64,000 nt of DNA, from the NCBI GenBank assembly GCA_017631795.1, contig JAGBSO010000030.1, positions 277,461 through 341,460 of the forward strand. The letters run 5' to 3'. Positions within the stretch are counted from its first letter, which is position 1. Each line of letters starts with the position of its first letter. Position numbers and translations under genes: made by a program. Of this stretch, positions 25,233-34,883 are shown in pieces. Under the pieces are notes generated by a model. It saw only the letters and a program-made list of their open reading frames with translations. It searched no databases and had not been told where the DNA came from. This DNA comes from Clostridia bacterium. Lineage in GTDB: Bacteria > Bacillota > Clostridia > Oscillospirales > Acutalibacteraceae.

Positions 25233-26336
25233 ATGGCTAATAAATCAAACAATTCACCTCTTGTAAAGAAAAAAACAATGCGTCCCGTAACAAAGCAGAA
25301 TCTCATTACTTATGTAATGGTAATTGCCGTGTTCACACTTTTTCAGACGCTTTCTGCAACAGGTAACCTTAAATATGCACACAAGGCTCTTCTTGTGCCC
25401 GTCTGTACAAGTATTATAATGGCTGTTTCTCTTAATCTTGTAGTTGGTGTGTTGGGTGAACTCAGTCTCGGTCACGCAGGATTTATGTGTGTCGGTGCAT
25501 ATGCCGGATCGTTTTTTTCCGTTCTTACTGAAGATGTTATAACAGTTTCATGGCTCAGATTTATACTTGCTTTTGTAATTGCTGCAGTGTGTGCATCTGT
25601 TGCAGGTATTCTTATCGGTATTCCTGTTCTCCGACTTAAAGGTGACTATCTGGCAATTGTTACCCTTGCTTTTGGTGAGATTATCAAAACTATTGTAAAT
25701 GCTCTTTATATCGGTAAAGATGCCGATGGTTTCCATGTTACTCTTGACTCAACAAAACTTAATATTGCTGCTGACGGTCAGATTATTCTTAAAGGACCTC
25801 AGGGTATTACAGGTACACCTAAAGATTCTAATTTTGTTGTAGGTTTCATTCTTATCATGATTACACTTTTCATTGTTACAAATCTTATGGATTCAAGAAC
25901 AGGTCGTGCAATCATGTCAATCCGTGACAACAGAATTGCTGCAGAATCAGTCGGTATTGATATAACAAAATACAAGCTTATGGTTTTCACCATCTCTGCT
26001 GCGCTTGCAGGTTGTGCAGGTGTTCTGTATTCTCACAATATTTCAACACTCACTGCAACAACATCAAACTTCGGCTATAACATGTCAATTCTTGTTCTTG
26101 TTTATGTAGTACTTGGCGGACTTGGCAATATCAGAGGTTCAATAATTTCTGCCACAATTCTTTATGCTCTTCCCGAACTTCTCAGAGGTTTCAGTGAATA
26201 CAGAATGCTTATCTATGCTATCATTCTTATAGTAATGATGATTGTAAACAACGGAACTTATTTTGTGAAAATCAAAGAAAAGATTTTTTATAATTTTTCA
26301 TCTAAAATCAAAAAAGACAAAAAGGAGGTAATTTGA
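25233..26336 (+). CDS. livM: Branched-chain amino acid ABC transporter permease LivM
   Basis: 367 residues; about ten hydrophobic segments after a basic cytoplasmic N-terminus. LNLVVGVLGELSLGHAGFMCVGAYAG and the loop SIRDNRIAAESVGIDITKYK (EAA-type coupling helix) are typical of LivM. ATG 25233 (MANKSN) with GAGGTG upstream is preferred to GTG 25218, which would sit inside the end of livH. Third gene of livJHMGF. Confidence 0.93.
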   Translation: MANKSNNSPLVKKKTMRPVTKQNLITYVMVIAVFTLFQTLSATGNLKYAHKALLVPVCTSIIMAVSLNLVVGVLGELSLGHAGFMCVGAYAGSFFSVLTEDVITVSWLRFILAFVIAAVCASVAGILIGIPVLRLKGDYLAIVTLAFGEIIKTIVNALYIGKDADGFHVTLDSTKLNIAADGQIILKGPQGITGTPKDSNFVVGFILIMITLFIVTNLMDSRTGRAIMSIRDNRIAAESVGIDITKYKLMVFTISAALAGCAGVLYSHNISTLTATTSNFGYNMSILVLVYVVLGGLGNIRGSIISATILYALPELLRGFSEYRMLIYAIILIVMMIVNNGTYFVKIKEKIFYNFSSKIKKDKKEVI

Positions 26337-26337
26337 G

Positions 26338-27096
26338 ATGGCATTGCTTGAAGTAAAAAATCTCGGTATTACCTTCGGTGGTCTTAAAGCTGTTGATAAT
26401 TTCAATCTCACACTTGAAAAAGGTGCTCTTTATGGTCTTATCGGCCCTAACGGTGCAGGTAAAACAACAGTTTTCAATCTTTTGACAGGTGTTTATAAGC
26501 CTACATCAGGCACATTTATGCTTGACGGTAAAGAAATGAAGGGTAAAAAACCTGCAGAAATCAACAAGGCAGGTATTGCTCGTACATTCCAGAATATCCG
26601 TCTTTTTAAGAATCTTTCAGTTCTTGATAATGTAAAAGTAGGGCTTCATAATCAGATGAAATATTCAACAGTTGCAGGTATTTTTAGATTGCCCGGCTTC
26701 TTCAAAACTGAAAAGAAGATGACTGAAAAAGCTCTTGAGCTTCTTAAGGTGTTCGGACTTGATGAACATGCTGATACACTTGCATCAAATCTTCCTTACG
26801 GTAAGCAGAGAAAGCTTGAGATCGCAAGAGCTATTGCAACAAATCCCAAACTTCTGCTTCTTGATGAGCCTGCAGCAGGTATGAATCCTAACGAAACAAA
26901 CGAACTTATGGAAACAATCAGATTTGTAAGAGATCATTTTGATCTTACTGTTCTTGTTATTGAACATGATATGAGTCTTGTTTCAGGTATATGTGAAGAG
27001 ATTACAGTTCTCAATTTCGGTACAGAACTTGCAAAAGGCAAAACTGATGAAGTTCTTAAAAACCCCGAAGTTGTTAAGGCTTATCTCGGTCAGTAA
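26338..27096 (+). CDS. livG: Branched-chain amino acid ABC transporter ATP-binding protein LivG
   Basis: 252-residue ATPase that powers LivHM. Walker A GPNGAGKTT, the LivG-type Q-loop AGIARTFQNIRLF, an ABC signature in degenerate form (LPYGKQRKLEIARA), Walker B KLLLLDEPAAGMNP and the switch VIEHDM are present. AAAGGAGG precedes the ATG. It follows livM after 1 base. Confidence 0.95.
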   Translation: MALLEVKNLGITFGGLKAVDNFNLTLEKGALYGLIGPNGAGKTTVFNLLTGVYKPTSGTFMLDGKEMKGKKPAEINKAGIARTFQNIRLFKNLSVLDNVKVGLHNQMKYSTVAGIFRLPGFFKTEKKMTEKALELLKVFGLDEHADTLASNLPYGKQRKLEIARAIATNPKLLLLDEPAAGMNPNETNELMETIRFVRDHFDLTVLVIEHDMSLVSGICEEITVLNFGTELAKGKTDEVLKNPEVVKAYLGQ

Positions 27097-27111
27097 GGAG
27101 GACGAATTAAT

Positions 27112-27822
27112 ATGGCAATGCTTGAAGTTCGTGATCTGAATGTATTTTTCGGTGTTATTCAGGCCATAAAAAATATATCATTTGATGTAAATCAGGGGGA
27201 AGTTGTAGCTCTTATCGGTGCAAACGGTGCTGGTAAAACAACAACTCTCCATACAGTTACAGGTCTTCTTCCTGCAGCAAGCGGTAAGATTACTCTTGAC
27301 GGAAAAGACCTCGGAAAAGTTCCCGCTCATAAGATTGTTTCAATGGGTATGGCACATGTTCCCGAAGGAAGACGCGTATTTGCAGCTCTTTCTGTTTACG
27401 ATAATCTTAAATTAGGTGCTTTTACAAGAAAAGACAAGAAAGAGATTGAAGATTCACTCGAAATGGTTTTTGAAGCATTCCCCAGACTCAAAGAGCGTCA
27501 CAATCAGGTTGCGGGTACTCTTTCAGGTGGTGAACAGCAGATGCTTGCAATGGGTAGAGCTCTTATGAGTAAGCCCAGAATCATCCTTATGGATGAACCT
27601 TCAATGGGTCTTTCTCCATTGTATGTTACTGAAATTTTTGAAATTATCAAAAAAATCAAGAGTGAAGGAACAACAGTTCTTCTTGTTGAACAGAATGCTA
27701 ATATGGCACTTCAGGTTGCTGACAGAGCTTATGTTCTTGAAACAGGAAAAATCATTATGGACGGAAAAGCAAGCGATCTTATGAATGATGAACGAGTTCG
27801 TAAAGCATATCTCGGTGCATAA
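27112..27822 (+). CDS. livF: Branched-chain amino acid ABC transporter ATP-binding protein LivF
   Basis: 236-residue second ATPase of the liv system, heterodimer partner of LivG. Walker A GANGAGKTT, the LivF marker AHVPEGRRVFAALSV, signature LSGGEQQMLAMGRAL, Walker B RIILMDEPSMGLSP and switch LVEQNA. AAGGAGG precedes the ATG. Last gene before the terminator at 27830. Confidence 0.95.
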   Translation: MAMLEVRDLNVFFGVIQAIKNISFDVNQGEVVALIGANGAGKTTTLHTVTGLLPAASGKITLDGKDLGKVPAHKIVSMGMAHVPEGRRVFAALSVYDNLKLGAFTRKDKKEIEDSLEMVFEAFPRLKERHNQVAGTLSGGEQQMLAMGRALMSKPRIILMDEPSMGLSPLYVTEIFEIIKKIKSEGTTVLLVEQNANMALQVADRAYVLETGKIIMDGKASDLMNDERVRKAYLGA

Positions 27823-27829
27823 AACAGAA

Positions 27830-27862
27830 AAGGAGTCGGTATTCCGACTCCTTAATTTTTTA
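27830..27862. terminator. Bidirectional terminator between livF and pcrA
   Basis: A perfect 10-bp stem AAGGAGTCGG / CCGACTCCTT (27830-27839 and 27844-27853) with a T-run. It overlaps the last base pairs of pcrA. Confidence 0.9.
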
Positions 27863-30268
27863 TATTTTTGTAAGCGGTGCAACCTTTGCCATAAGTTTTT
27901 TTGTGCCTACTGTATCAAAAGCAATCTCAAGCAGCATATCGTTACCCATTTTGCTTGCTGAAATTATCATGCCGTCACCGAATTTTTTATGATTTACTCG
28001 TTCACCTGTTTTGTAGTCAGGAGAAGTTGACACTTTAGGTGCGGATGTCGACGCGAATGTTGATGTATATGACTGTTTTGGTTCGCTGTAAGATGATGAA
28101 GAGAAAGTTTTACTTTCATTATTATTGTTGTAGCTTCTTGAGCCGTATCCTGATGAATAACCTGAGCCGAAAGAAGGTGTTTCAGGTTTTTTGATTATTG
28201 TAAGATCATCCGGGATCTCCGCAAGGAAGCATGACGGTGGATTGTAAGAAGTCTGACCGTGAAGCATTCTCGTTTTTGCATTTGTAAGAGTAAGTTTTTC
28301 TTTTGCTCTTGTGATGCCGACATATGCAAGTCTGCGCTCTTCTTCCATATCTGTTTGTGACATAAGTGATTGCATACCGGGGAAAATGCCGTTTTCCATT
28401 CCGGGAATGTAAACAACAGGGAATTCAAGCCCTTTTGCTGAATGGAGAGTCATAAGAACAACTGCATCGCTTTCAGCATTGTAATTATCAATGTCAGACA
28501 TAAGCGCAACATCTTCAAGGAATGAATCAAGAGTCGGCTGTTCGGGATTTTCCTGAATGTATCGCTGAATGTTTGACGCAAGTTCGTTGATGTTGGCAAG
28601 TCTGTCTGTGAAAGTTGCCTGATCCTGTGCAAGAAAATCAATATATCCGATTTTTGATATAAGTGTTTCAAAAAGCTCAGACGGTTCACAAGAGTCTTTC
28701 ATTTCATGAAGCTGATCGATCATCATTGTGAATTCATTCAGCTTTGCAACTGCACGAGAAAGAACAGGGTAGTCACTTGCATGGCTGATAACTTCATATA
28801 AACTTACACCGAGTGCATCTGCGATTTTTGCCGCATTATTCATTGTGCTTTCGCCGATTCCTCTTTTGGGCTCATTGATAATACGTCTTAATCTGACAGT
28901 ATCATTCGGATTGCAGATAACTGAAAGATATGCAACAATATCCTTGACTTCTTTTCGTTCATAGAATCGATGACCGCCTATGATACGGTAGGGAATACCT
29001 GCTCTGACAAGTGAACGTTCTATTGTTGCAGACTGTGCATTCATTCTGTAGAGAACAGCATGATCACTCCATTTTCTGCCGTCTGAAGATGAATCCATGA
29101 TGCTTGATGCAATGAACATTGCTTCACCGATATCATCGGATGATGTGTTTATAAGGATTTTTTCACCTGTACCGTTGTTTGTCCAGAGAGTTTTGCCTTT
29201 ACGTTCAGAGTTGTTCATGATAACCGCATTTGCAGCATCAAGAATATTCTGAGTTGAACGGTAATTCTGCTCAAGTCTTATGATTTTTGCATTGTCATAC
29301 TGGAATTCAAATTTGAGAATATTCTCAATTGTTGCACCTCTGAATTTATAAATACTCTGATCGTCGTCACCTACAACGCAGATGTTTCTGTAACCGCCTG
29401 CAAGCAATGATGTGAGCTTGTACTGAGCATGGTTTGTGTCCTGATACTCGTCGACCATTACATATTTGAATTTATTCTGATAATATTCACGCACATCAGT
29501 ATGTTCTGAAAGAAGCTTGACTGTGTTTGCTATAATATCATCAAAATCCATTGCATCAGCATTTTTAAGCAGTTCCTGATATTTTTCATAAGCTCGTCCG
29601 ATAACTGTTTTTCTCGGGTCTGCTTCGTTTTCTGCAAGATACTGTGCAGGAGTAATCAGAGAATCCTTTGCTCTGCTGATTTCGTTCATAATAGACTTTG
29701 CTGCTATGTATTTGTCATCGAAATTGAGAAGTCTCTGACATTCTTTTATAACACGCTTTGAATCATCAGTATCATAGATGGTAAAGTGAGAAGAGTATCC
29801 TAATCTTTCACCGTCTCGACGAAGAATTCTGACACAGCAGGAATGGAATGTGCTTGCCCAGATGTTGTTGCCGTTTTCTTCGCCAAGCATCTTCACAAGA
29901 CGTTCTTTTAGCTCATTTGCAGCTTTGTTGGTGAATGTGATTGCAAGAATTTCCCAGGGTTTAGGAGCATCGTATGCCATAATTCTGTGAGCTTCATCAG
30001 CAAGAGATTCGTCGCCGTTATAATATCTGTTTAAAATATCATAATCTTCTTCATTAACGGGGAAACGGAAATCGGGACTTCCGTAGGCATCACCGTAGCT
30101 TATAAGATATGCTATTCTGTTGACAAGAACGGTGGTTTTTCCGCTGCCTGCACCTGCAAGAATAAGAAGCGGTCCCTTTGTTGTTGTGACCGCATCAAAC
30201 TGCATATCATTCATTCTGCCGAATTGTTTTTTTATTATTTTATCTCTTAATATATGGATATCTGTCAT
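27860..30268 (-). CDS. pcrA: ATP-dependent 3'-5' DNA helicase PcrA (UvrD/Rep family)
   Basis: 802-residue superfamily I helicase for repair and replication. Walker A GAGSGKTT (39-46), motif Ia ITFTNKAANELKERL, motif II VDEYQDTN, motif III GDDDQSIYKFRGA, motif V/VI VVLMTLHSAKGLEFP and EERRLAYVGITRAKEKL; the C-terminus ends in a KKFGDGMIISAS Tudor-like segment after a Ser/Tyr-rich linker. Between motifs I and Ia it has an insertion of roughly 45 residues (58-103) relative to Bacillus PcrA. AAGGAA precedes the ATG; it follows the DUF47 gene by 15 bases. Confidence 0.95.
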   Translation of the reverse strand: MTDIHILRDKIIKKQFGRMNDMQFDAVTTTKGPLLILAGAGSGKTTVLVNRIAYLISYGDAYGSPDFRFPVNEEDYDILNRYYNGDESLADEAHRIMAYDAPKPWEILAITFTNKAANELKERLVKMLGEENGNNIWASTFHSCCVRILRRDGERLGYSSHFTIYDTDDSKRVIKECQRLLNFDDKYIAAKSIMNEISRAKDSLITPAQYLAENEADPRKTVIGRAYEKYQELLKNADAMDFDDIIANTVKLLSEHTDVREYYQNKFKYVMVDEYQDTNHAQYKLTSLLAGGYRNICVVGDDDQSIYKFRGATIENILKFEFQYDNAKIIRLEQNYRSTQNILDAANAVIMNNSERKGKTLWTNNGTGEKILINTSSDDIGEAMFIASSIMDSSSDGRKWSDHAVLYRMNAQSATIERSLVRAGIPYRIIGGHRFYERKEVKDIVAYLSVICNPNDTVRLRRIINEPKRGIGESTMNNAAKIADALGVSLYEVISHASDYPVLSRAVAKLNEFTMMIDQLHEMKDSCEPSELFETLISKIGYIDFLAQDQATFTDRLANINELASNIQRYIQENPEQPTLDSFLEDVALMSDIDNYNAESDAVVLMTLHSAKGLEFPVVYIPGMENGIFPGMQSLMSQTDMEEERRLAYVGITRAKEKLTLTNAKTRMLHGQTSYNPPSCFLAEIPDDLTIIKKPETPSFGSGYSSGYGSRSYNNNNESKTFSSSSYSEPKQSYTSTFASTSAPKVSTSPDYKTGERVNHKKFGDGMIISASKMGNDMLLEIAFDTVGTKKLMAKVAPLTKI

Positions 30269-30283
30269 CTTTGATAATTCCTT

Positions 30284-30841
30284 TTACGAGTTTTTTAATA
30301 GTGTATATTGAATCAGTTGTATTATTTCATTTGAAGTATCGGTACATTTTTCAATGTAATGGTATACTGGGGCGTTCTTGGAATTTTCCGAATATATCTG
30401 TCTGATTAAATTCTGATGAATAATTTCTGCATCAGCGATGTGCTTGCTTAAATTATTCTTTTGTGATACTGATAAGCTTATGAAAATTTCGTGTATAATT
30501 GTTGATAAATCGGAAAGGTGTTCAATCTGATTGATTGTATTCTTTGTGAACGAGAAAAAATTGTTTTCTGATAAAAAAATAAAGAGTAAATATAAATAGT
30601 CATTCAATATGTCAAGTTTTTTGCTGATTATGAATATGTCTTCACGTTCAAATGGTGTGAAATAATCTTTTTCAAGACATTCATTTATTTCAATAACTAT
30701 GTCCTTACTTTTTAAAAATATTTTTTCAGGGGGAATTTCCTGAGAAGCTAAAATTTTATAAACATATGAAAAATTTTCATTACAGATTTTTGAAATATTA
30801 CATAATTTTTCAAAGTAGTCTGTTTTGTAGTGTTTTTTCAT
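30284..30841 (-). CDS. PhoU-like DUF47 protein, partner of the phosphate transporter
   Basis: 185-residue all-helical cytoplasmic protein. The segment LEKDYFTPFEREDIFIISKKLDIL matches the DUF47 (TIGR00153) pattern in which F-x-T-P-x-x-R-E-D-I precedes a helix, and such genes usually sit directly beside a PiT transporter, as here (4 bases apart). It probably modulates Pit-type phosphate uptake. Divergent in the rest of the sequence, so the call leans on the motif and context. Confidence 0.75.
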   Translation of the reverse strand: MKKHYKTDYFEKLCNISKICNENFSYVYKILASQEIPPEKIFLKSKDIVIEINECLEKDYFTPFEREDIFIISKKLDILNDYLYLLFIFLSENNFFSFTKNTINQIEHLSDLSTIIHEIFISLSVSQKNNLSKHIADAEIIHQNLIRQIYSENSKNAPVYHYIEKCTDTSNEIIQLIQYTLLKNS

Positions 30842-30845
30842 TTTA

Positions 30846-31889
30846 TCACCGAATGCTGATTAAAATTACAGTTATCAGATATCCGAGAAATCCGCAACCT
30901 GGAAAAGTCAGAATCCAGGTCAGAATCATCTCTTTTGCAATTTTCCAGTCTACAGATGATAAACGATTTGCCGCACCTACCCCCATTATTGCTGTTGTTT
31001 TTGTGTGAGTGGTGCTGACAGGTAATCCGGTAAGTGTTGCAATGAGCAGAGAAACTGCGCCTGCAAAGTCTGCTCCGAATCCCTGATATTTTTTCAGTCT
31101 TATCATATCTGCTCCCATTGATTTTATGATTCTCATGCCTCCGATAGAAGTGCCGAGCGCCATAAGAGCAGAACAATATATTATGAGCAGAAGGGGAATA
31201 TTGCCAATTGTGCTGTCTGTATTTGAGAAATAGGATGATGACAGCATAAACACTCCGATAAATTTCTGACCATCCTGAGCTCCGTGCATGTATGCCATAA
31301 ATGCTGCCGATAAATTCTGAAGATGAATAAAATATCTGTCCGTTTTTGTTTTGTCAGAATTTTTTATGATAAGGCTTATAATTTTTACTATTATGTATCC
31401 CAATAAAAAACCTGAAACTGTGGAAATAAAAAGTCCTGAAATGACTTTTGACCATTCTGATATGTTTATTCCGTCAAATGTCTTATTAACGGCAATTGCA
31501 GCTCCTGAAAGAGCTGCAATAAGTGCATGGCTTTCACTTGTCGGTATTCCGAAAAACCATGCTGTGACAGCCCATAATATGATTGAAAGTAGTGCTGCAC
31601 TCATAGCAAGTGCAGCAATTCTGTTATCATTACCAAAATCTGCAATATGTGTTATTGAAGAAACAACTTTACCACTGAATTGAGACATGACAAAAACACC
31701 TGCAAAATTCATAGCAGCAGCGAGATAAATTGCTCTTTTTGGTGTTATTGTTCTTGAAGAGATACATGTTGCAATTGCTGTTGGTGCATCCGTCCAACCG
31801 TTTACTGTTATTACACCTGAGATTAATATATATGATAACAGTAATATCGGATTTTCTTTTATTATCAGAATGAATTCAGACAGATGCAA
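30846..31889 (-). CDS. pit: Low-affinity inorganic phosphate transporter, PiT family
   Basis: 347-residue carrier for phosphate (as metal-phosphate with H+ or Na+). The inverted PiT repeats are seen at VNGWTDAPTAIATCISSRTITP near residue 30 and, in the second half, VSLLIATLTGLPVSTTHTKTTAIMGVGAA. About ten membrane segments. The start appears to be TTG 31889, 6 bases after the divIVA-like stop, with GAGG inside that gene's end; no better ATG is nearby. Operon with the DUF47 gene. Confidence 0.88.
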   Translation of the reverse strand: MHLSEFILIIKENPILLLSYILISGVITVNGWTDAPTAIATCISSRTITPKRAIYLAAAMNFAGVFVMSQFSGKVVSSITHIADFGNDNRIAALAMSAALLSIILWAVTAWFFGIPTSESHALIAALSGAAIAVNKTFDGINISEWSKVISGLFISTVSGFLLGYIIVKIISLIIKNSDKTKTDRYFIHLQNLSAAFMAYMHGAQDGQKFIGVFMLSSSYFSNTDSTIGNIPLLLIIYCSALMALGTSIGGMRIIKSMGADMIRLKKYQGFGADFAGAVSLLIATLTGLPVSTTHTKTTAIMGVGAANRLSSVDWKIAKEMILTWILTFPGCGFLGYLITVILISIR

Positions 31890-31895
31890 AAGTTA

Positions 31896-32507
31896 TCAAT
31901 CCTCAAGAATGTCAGCCATTATTTTACCTGATGCTTCTTCGTAAGGCAATCTGAGTGTGCCTTTGAAACCGGTAAGCTCCTTGCAGAGATCTTCATTTTC
32001 CATGAGAATATCTTTGAGAATTCCGTTGAGTTTATCTGAAAAAGCCTGAATACCTGATGAAATATCAAGTACTCTTGATAATGTTTTTGCAGTAGCTGCA
32101 TCAGCATCGTCTGACATTTTTTCGATTTTTTCACAGGTTTCATGGATAAGGAGATCAGCATAGCGTCTGACATCAAACATTGCTGTACCGACGCGTTCTT
32201 CTGCAGAACGGTCTGCAAGGACACTGTTCTGTAATTTCTCCTCATATTCCTGTTTTATGCTTTCTGTTTCCTGATTATGACTTTTACACAGGATTTCTAT
32301 CTGTTTTTCATATTCCTGCTGAAGAGAGTTGTATCTTGCCTCAGACTCATTTAATTTTGCTGTTAATTCCTCGTTGAGCTTGTTTGCGGTTTCTATAGTG
32401 TTTTTATAACTTGATATTTCACCGAGAAGAGTGCTGATGTATGTAATAACATCCTCTCTGTTGAATCCGCCGAAGGCAGCTTTTCTGAATACGTAATCGG
32501 AAGGCAT
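31896..32507 (-). CDS. DivIVA-domain protein
   Basis: 203 residues. The N-terminal FRKAAFGGFNREDVITYI is the DivIVA membrane-binding motif and is followed by a long coiled coil (about 25-100) and a C-terminal helical part. Such proteins bind curved membrane at poles and septa and recruit division or growth factors. It is shorter and more divergent than Bacillus DivIVA, so it may be a paralogue such as GpsB-like or a clostridial variant. AAGGAG precedes the ATG. Promoter at 32538-32567; first gene of the minus run through pit and pcrA. Confidence 0.8.
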   Translation of the reverse strand: MPSDYVFRKAAFGGFNREDVITYISTLLGEISSYKNTIETANKLNEELTAKLNESEARYNSLQQEYEKQIEILCKSHNQETESIKQEYEEKLQNSVLADRSAEERVGTAMFDVRRYADLLIHETCEKIEKMSDDADAATAKTLSRVLDISSGIQAFSDKLNGILKDILMENEDLCKELTGFKGTLRLPYEEASGKIMADILED

Positions 32508-32537
32508 AGGCTTACTCCTTATATTTTATTTCATATT

Positions 32538-32567
32538 ATTATATCATATAATATACAGTCAGTTCAA
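32538..32567 (-). promoter_or_regulatory. Promoter of the divIVA-pit-pcrA run
   Basis: Minus strand TTGAAC (32567-32562), 18-base spacer, TATAAT (32543-32538). Confidence 0.55.
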
Positions 32568-32603
32568 GCAAAAAAATGATATAAATAAAATAATTGGATA
32601 ATA

Positions 32604-32632
32604 TTGATTTTTTATGTAAAGTATTGTATTAT
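32604..32632 (+). promoter_or_regulatory. Promoter of the alpha/beta hydrolase gene
   Basis: TTGATT (32604-32609), 17-base spacer, TATTAT (32627-32632); the start codon is 24 bases further on. Confidence 0.6.
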
Positions 32633-32655
32633 TTTAATATAACGGAGGTAATATT

Positions 32656-33606
32656 ATGGGCAGTTCATTAAAAACAATGTTAAAAATAGCCGCAGGATCA
32701 ACAGTAGCATTCCTTGCTGTCGGTGAAGTTGTATACGAACGAATCCTCAACAGAAAATATACAAATATAAATAATGTAAGCCGAGCTATTGATGATGACC
32801 TTTATCAGTATTACGGTAAGCCTGAAGATCAGGTAGATGGTGATGCATGGTTTGTTGCTATGCATCCTGAAGAAACAGTTCTTGTGAATTCTTCAGGAAA
32901 AACAATGCGATGCAATATATTTATGCAGGATGATCCCACTGATAAATGGATGATTGTTCTTCATGGATACACAAGTTGTCCCAGAGGTATGGCATCACGA
33001 GCTCATTATTTTTATAAAAAAGGATATAATATTCTGATGCCGACCCTTATAAGCTTTGGTACAGATGAGAGTAAATATTGCACTATGGGTTATCATGACA
33101 GATATTATGTTATTGATTGGATGAAATATATTATAAATATTAATCCTGATGCAAAGATTGCAATTCTCGGCGAATCAATGGGAAGTGCAACAACAATGCT
33201 TGTTACAGGCGAAGAAAACCTTCCTGAAAATCTTAAATGTGTAGTTGCAGACTGCGGTTTTACATCATGTTGGGAAGAATATGTAATCCAGGCTAAAGAA
33301 ATGTTCAATATGCCTGCATTTCCTGTAATGCATGCGGCAAATGTTGTATCTAAACTGAGAGGAAACTTTGATTTCAAAAAGTGTGCACCGATTAATGCTG
33401 TTTCAAAATCAAAAACTCCCACATTATTCATTCATGGAGAAAAAGACACATTCGTGCCTTACTGGATGATGAATAAACTCTTTGATGCTTGCACTGCTGA
33501 AAAAGAAAAATGCTCAATACCTGATGCTTATCATGCAAATTCGCATGATGTTCATCCTGAAATTTATTTCCCCGCTATTGAGAAATTCCTTGAAAGGTAT
33601 ATATAA
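32656..33606 (+). CDS. Membrane-anchored alpha/beta hydrolase
   Basis: 316-residue serine hydrolase with one N-terminal hydrophobic segment (about 8-25) that probably anchors it outside the membrane. The catalytic triad is readable: the nucleophile elbow GESMGS, acid in HGEKDTFVP and histidine in HANSHDVHP; an oxyanion strand VLHGYTSCPRGM precedes. Most like the YqkD/'extended hydrolase' group acting on small esters or peptides; substrate unknown. GGAGGT precedes the ATG. Monocistronic between a promoter and a terminator. Confidence 0.82.
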   Translation: MGSSLKTMLKIAAGSTVAFLAVGEVVYERILNRKYTNINNVSRAIDDDLYQYYGKPEDQVDGDAWFVAMHPEETVLVNSSGKTMRCNIFMQDDPTDKWMIVLHGYTSCPRGMASRAHYFYKKGYNILMPTLISFGTDESKYCTMGYHDRYYVIDWMKYIININPDAKIAILGESMGSATTMLVTGEENLPENLKCVVADCGFTSCWEEYVIQAKEMFNMPAFPVMHAANVVSKLRGNFDFKKCAPINAVSKSKTPTLFIHGEKDTFVPYWMMNKLFDACTAEKEKCSIPDAYHANSHDVHPEIYFPAIEKFLERYI

Positions 33607-33618
33607 GAATAAAAGTAT

Positions 33619-33653
33619 CCCCGAAACACTTTTTTGTGCTTCGGGGCTTTTTT
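33619..33653. terminator. Bidirectional terminator between the hydrolase gene and rodA
   Basis: Stem CCCCGAAACAC / GTGCTTCGGGG (33619-33629 and 33636-33646) with one mismatch, and T-runs on both strands. Confidence 0.88.
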
Positions 33654-34821
33654 AATCGAAAGGTGTACTGATATTTTTGACTCTGAAATTTACAATTTCT
33701 TTTTCCTGAGTGTGTCGATAAAGGCTCAGTATCAATCCTATTGCAATGTATATGCAAAGATTTGATGATCCGCCGGCGCTGAGGAAGGGAAGTGTGATAC
33801 CGATAACGGGAAGAAGCTGCAAACACATACCAATGTTGATGATAACCTGTGAGGCGATCATCGATGCAACACCTGTACAAAGCAGGATAAGCATGTTATC
33901 GCTTGATTTTTTGCCTATTCGTATGATTTTTATAACAATTGCTATAAAAAGAAGAAGAGTAAGTACGCATCCGACAAGACCTAATTCTTCACCGATGACT
34001 GAAAAAATCATATCATTTTCATTTTCAGGAACAATTTTTGTATATGTTCCGTTGAAAAGTCCTTTGCCGAAAAGACCACCGCTTTTTATTGCATTTAGGC
34101 CTTGTTGTTGCTGGTAAATAATATCCGGATATTCTTCAGGATTTATAATAGCAAGAATACGGTCTTTCTGAATGCTTGTAAGGACATATTTCCAGGCAAC
34201 GGGTAGTGCTGCAGCAACAAGTAATCCGCCGATAGCAAAATATTTCAGCTGAATGCCGGCAGAAAACAGCATGATAATAAAAATAAATATGAATATCAGG
34301 GCACTTCCCATGTCACCGCTTATAAGAACAAGAAGACATGGGGTAGCTGCGTGCATACATAATAATATGATATTTTTAAGTGAATTGAGGTTGTCTCTTA
34401 CAGTATCAATATGTACAGCAAAAGTGATAATAAATCCGATTTTCACCAATTCTGACGGCTGGAAATAAAGACCTGTGCTGCCCAATACAATCCATGTTTT
34501 TGCATCGGGCCTTTCCGGAGGACCTACACCAACACCGGGAATAAATAACAAAAACATCAATAAGATGCAGACACCTGCAATGATCGGCCATAATCTTACA
34601 ATGAAATTATAATCAATGACGGATATTATAAGTGCGCCGGTGATACCTACTACAACAGCAAGTAACATAACCTTTGCATCTCTTGAAAACAGGCTGTCAC
34701 CGGAATTTGTTGCGCTGGAAACAAGAACAATTCCTAAAGCAGATATTAATGTGCATAAAAACAATAAAATTTTGTCTGTTTCCTTGATAAAACTTTTTAT
34801 TTGTGATATAATTTTTTTCAT
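33652..34821 (-). CDS. rodA: Rod-shape SEDS glycosyltransferase RodA (FtsW/RodA/SpoVE family)
   Basis: 389-residue polytopic membrane protein that polymerises lipid II for lateral wall growth with a class B PBP. SEDS signatures: FQPSELVKIGFI, the catalytic-loop region GDMGSALIF, FSVIGEELGL and the C-terminal LPFLSAGGSS. About ten helices. AGGAAG precedes the ATG. FtsW and SpoVE are the alternatives; the short N-terminus and WIVLGS-x-x-FQPSE fit RodA. Divergent from tsaE; promoter within the 12-bp tandem repeats. Confidence 0.85.
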   Translation of the reverse strand: MKKIISQIKSFIKETDKILLFLCTLISALGIVLVSSATNSGDSLFSRDAKVMLLAVVVGITGALIISVIDYNFIVRLWPIIAGVCILLMFLLFIPGVGVGPPERPDAKTWIVLGSTGLYFQPSELVKIGFIITFAVHIDTVRDNLNSLKNIILLCMHAATPCLLVLISGDMGSALIFIFIFIIMLFSAGIQLKYFAIGGLLVAAALPVAWKYVLTSIQKDRILAIINPEEYPDIIYQQQQGLNAIKSGGLFGKGLFNGTYTKIVPENENDMIFSVIGEELGLVGCVLTLLLFIAIVIKIIRIGKKSSDNMLILLCTGVASMIASQVIINIGMCLQLLPVIGITLPFLSAGGSSNLCIYIAIGLILSLYRHTQEKEIVNFRVKNISTPFD

Positions 34822-34854
34822 GGATATACTTCCTGTTTAATCTTTCTATTAAAT

Positions 34855-34883
34855 ATTATAACTTTATTCAAGTATATTTTCAA
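34855..34883 (-). promoter_or_regulatory. Promoter of rodA
   Basis: Minus strand TTGAAA (34883-34878), 17-base spacer, TATAAT (34860-34855). The -35 element lies in the tandem repeat block and is repeated 12 bases upstream. Confidence 0.7.
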
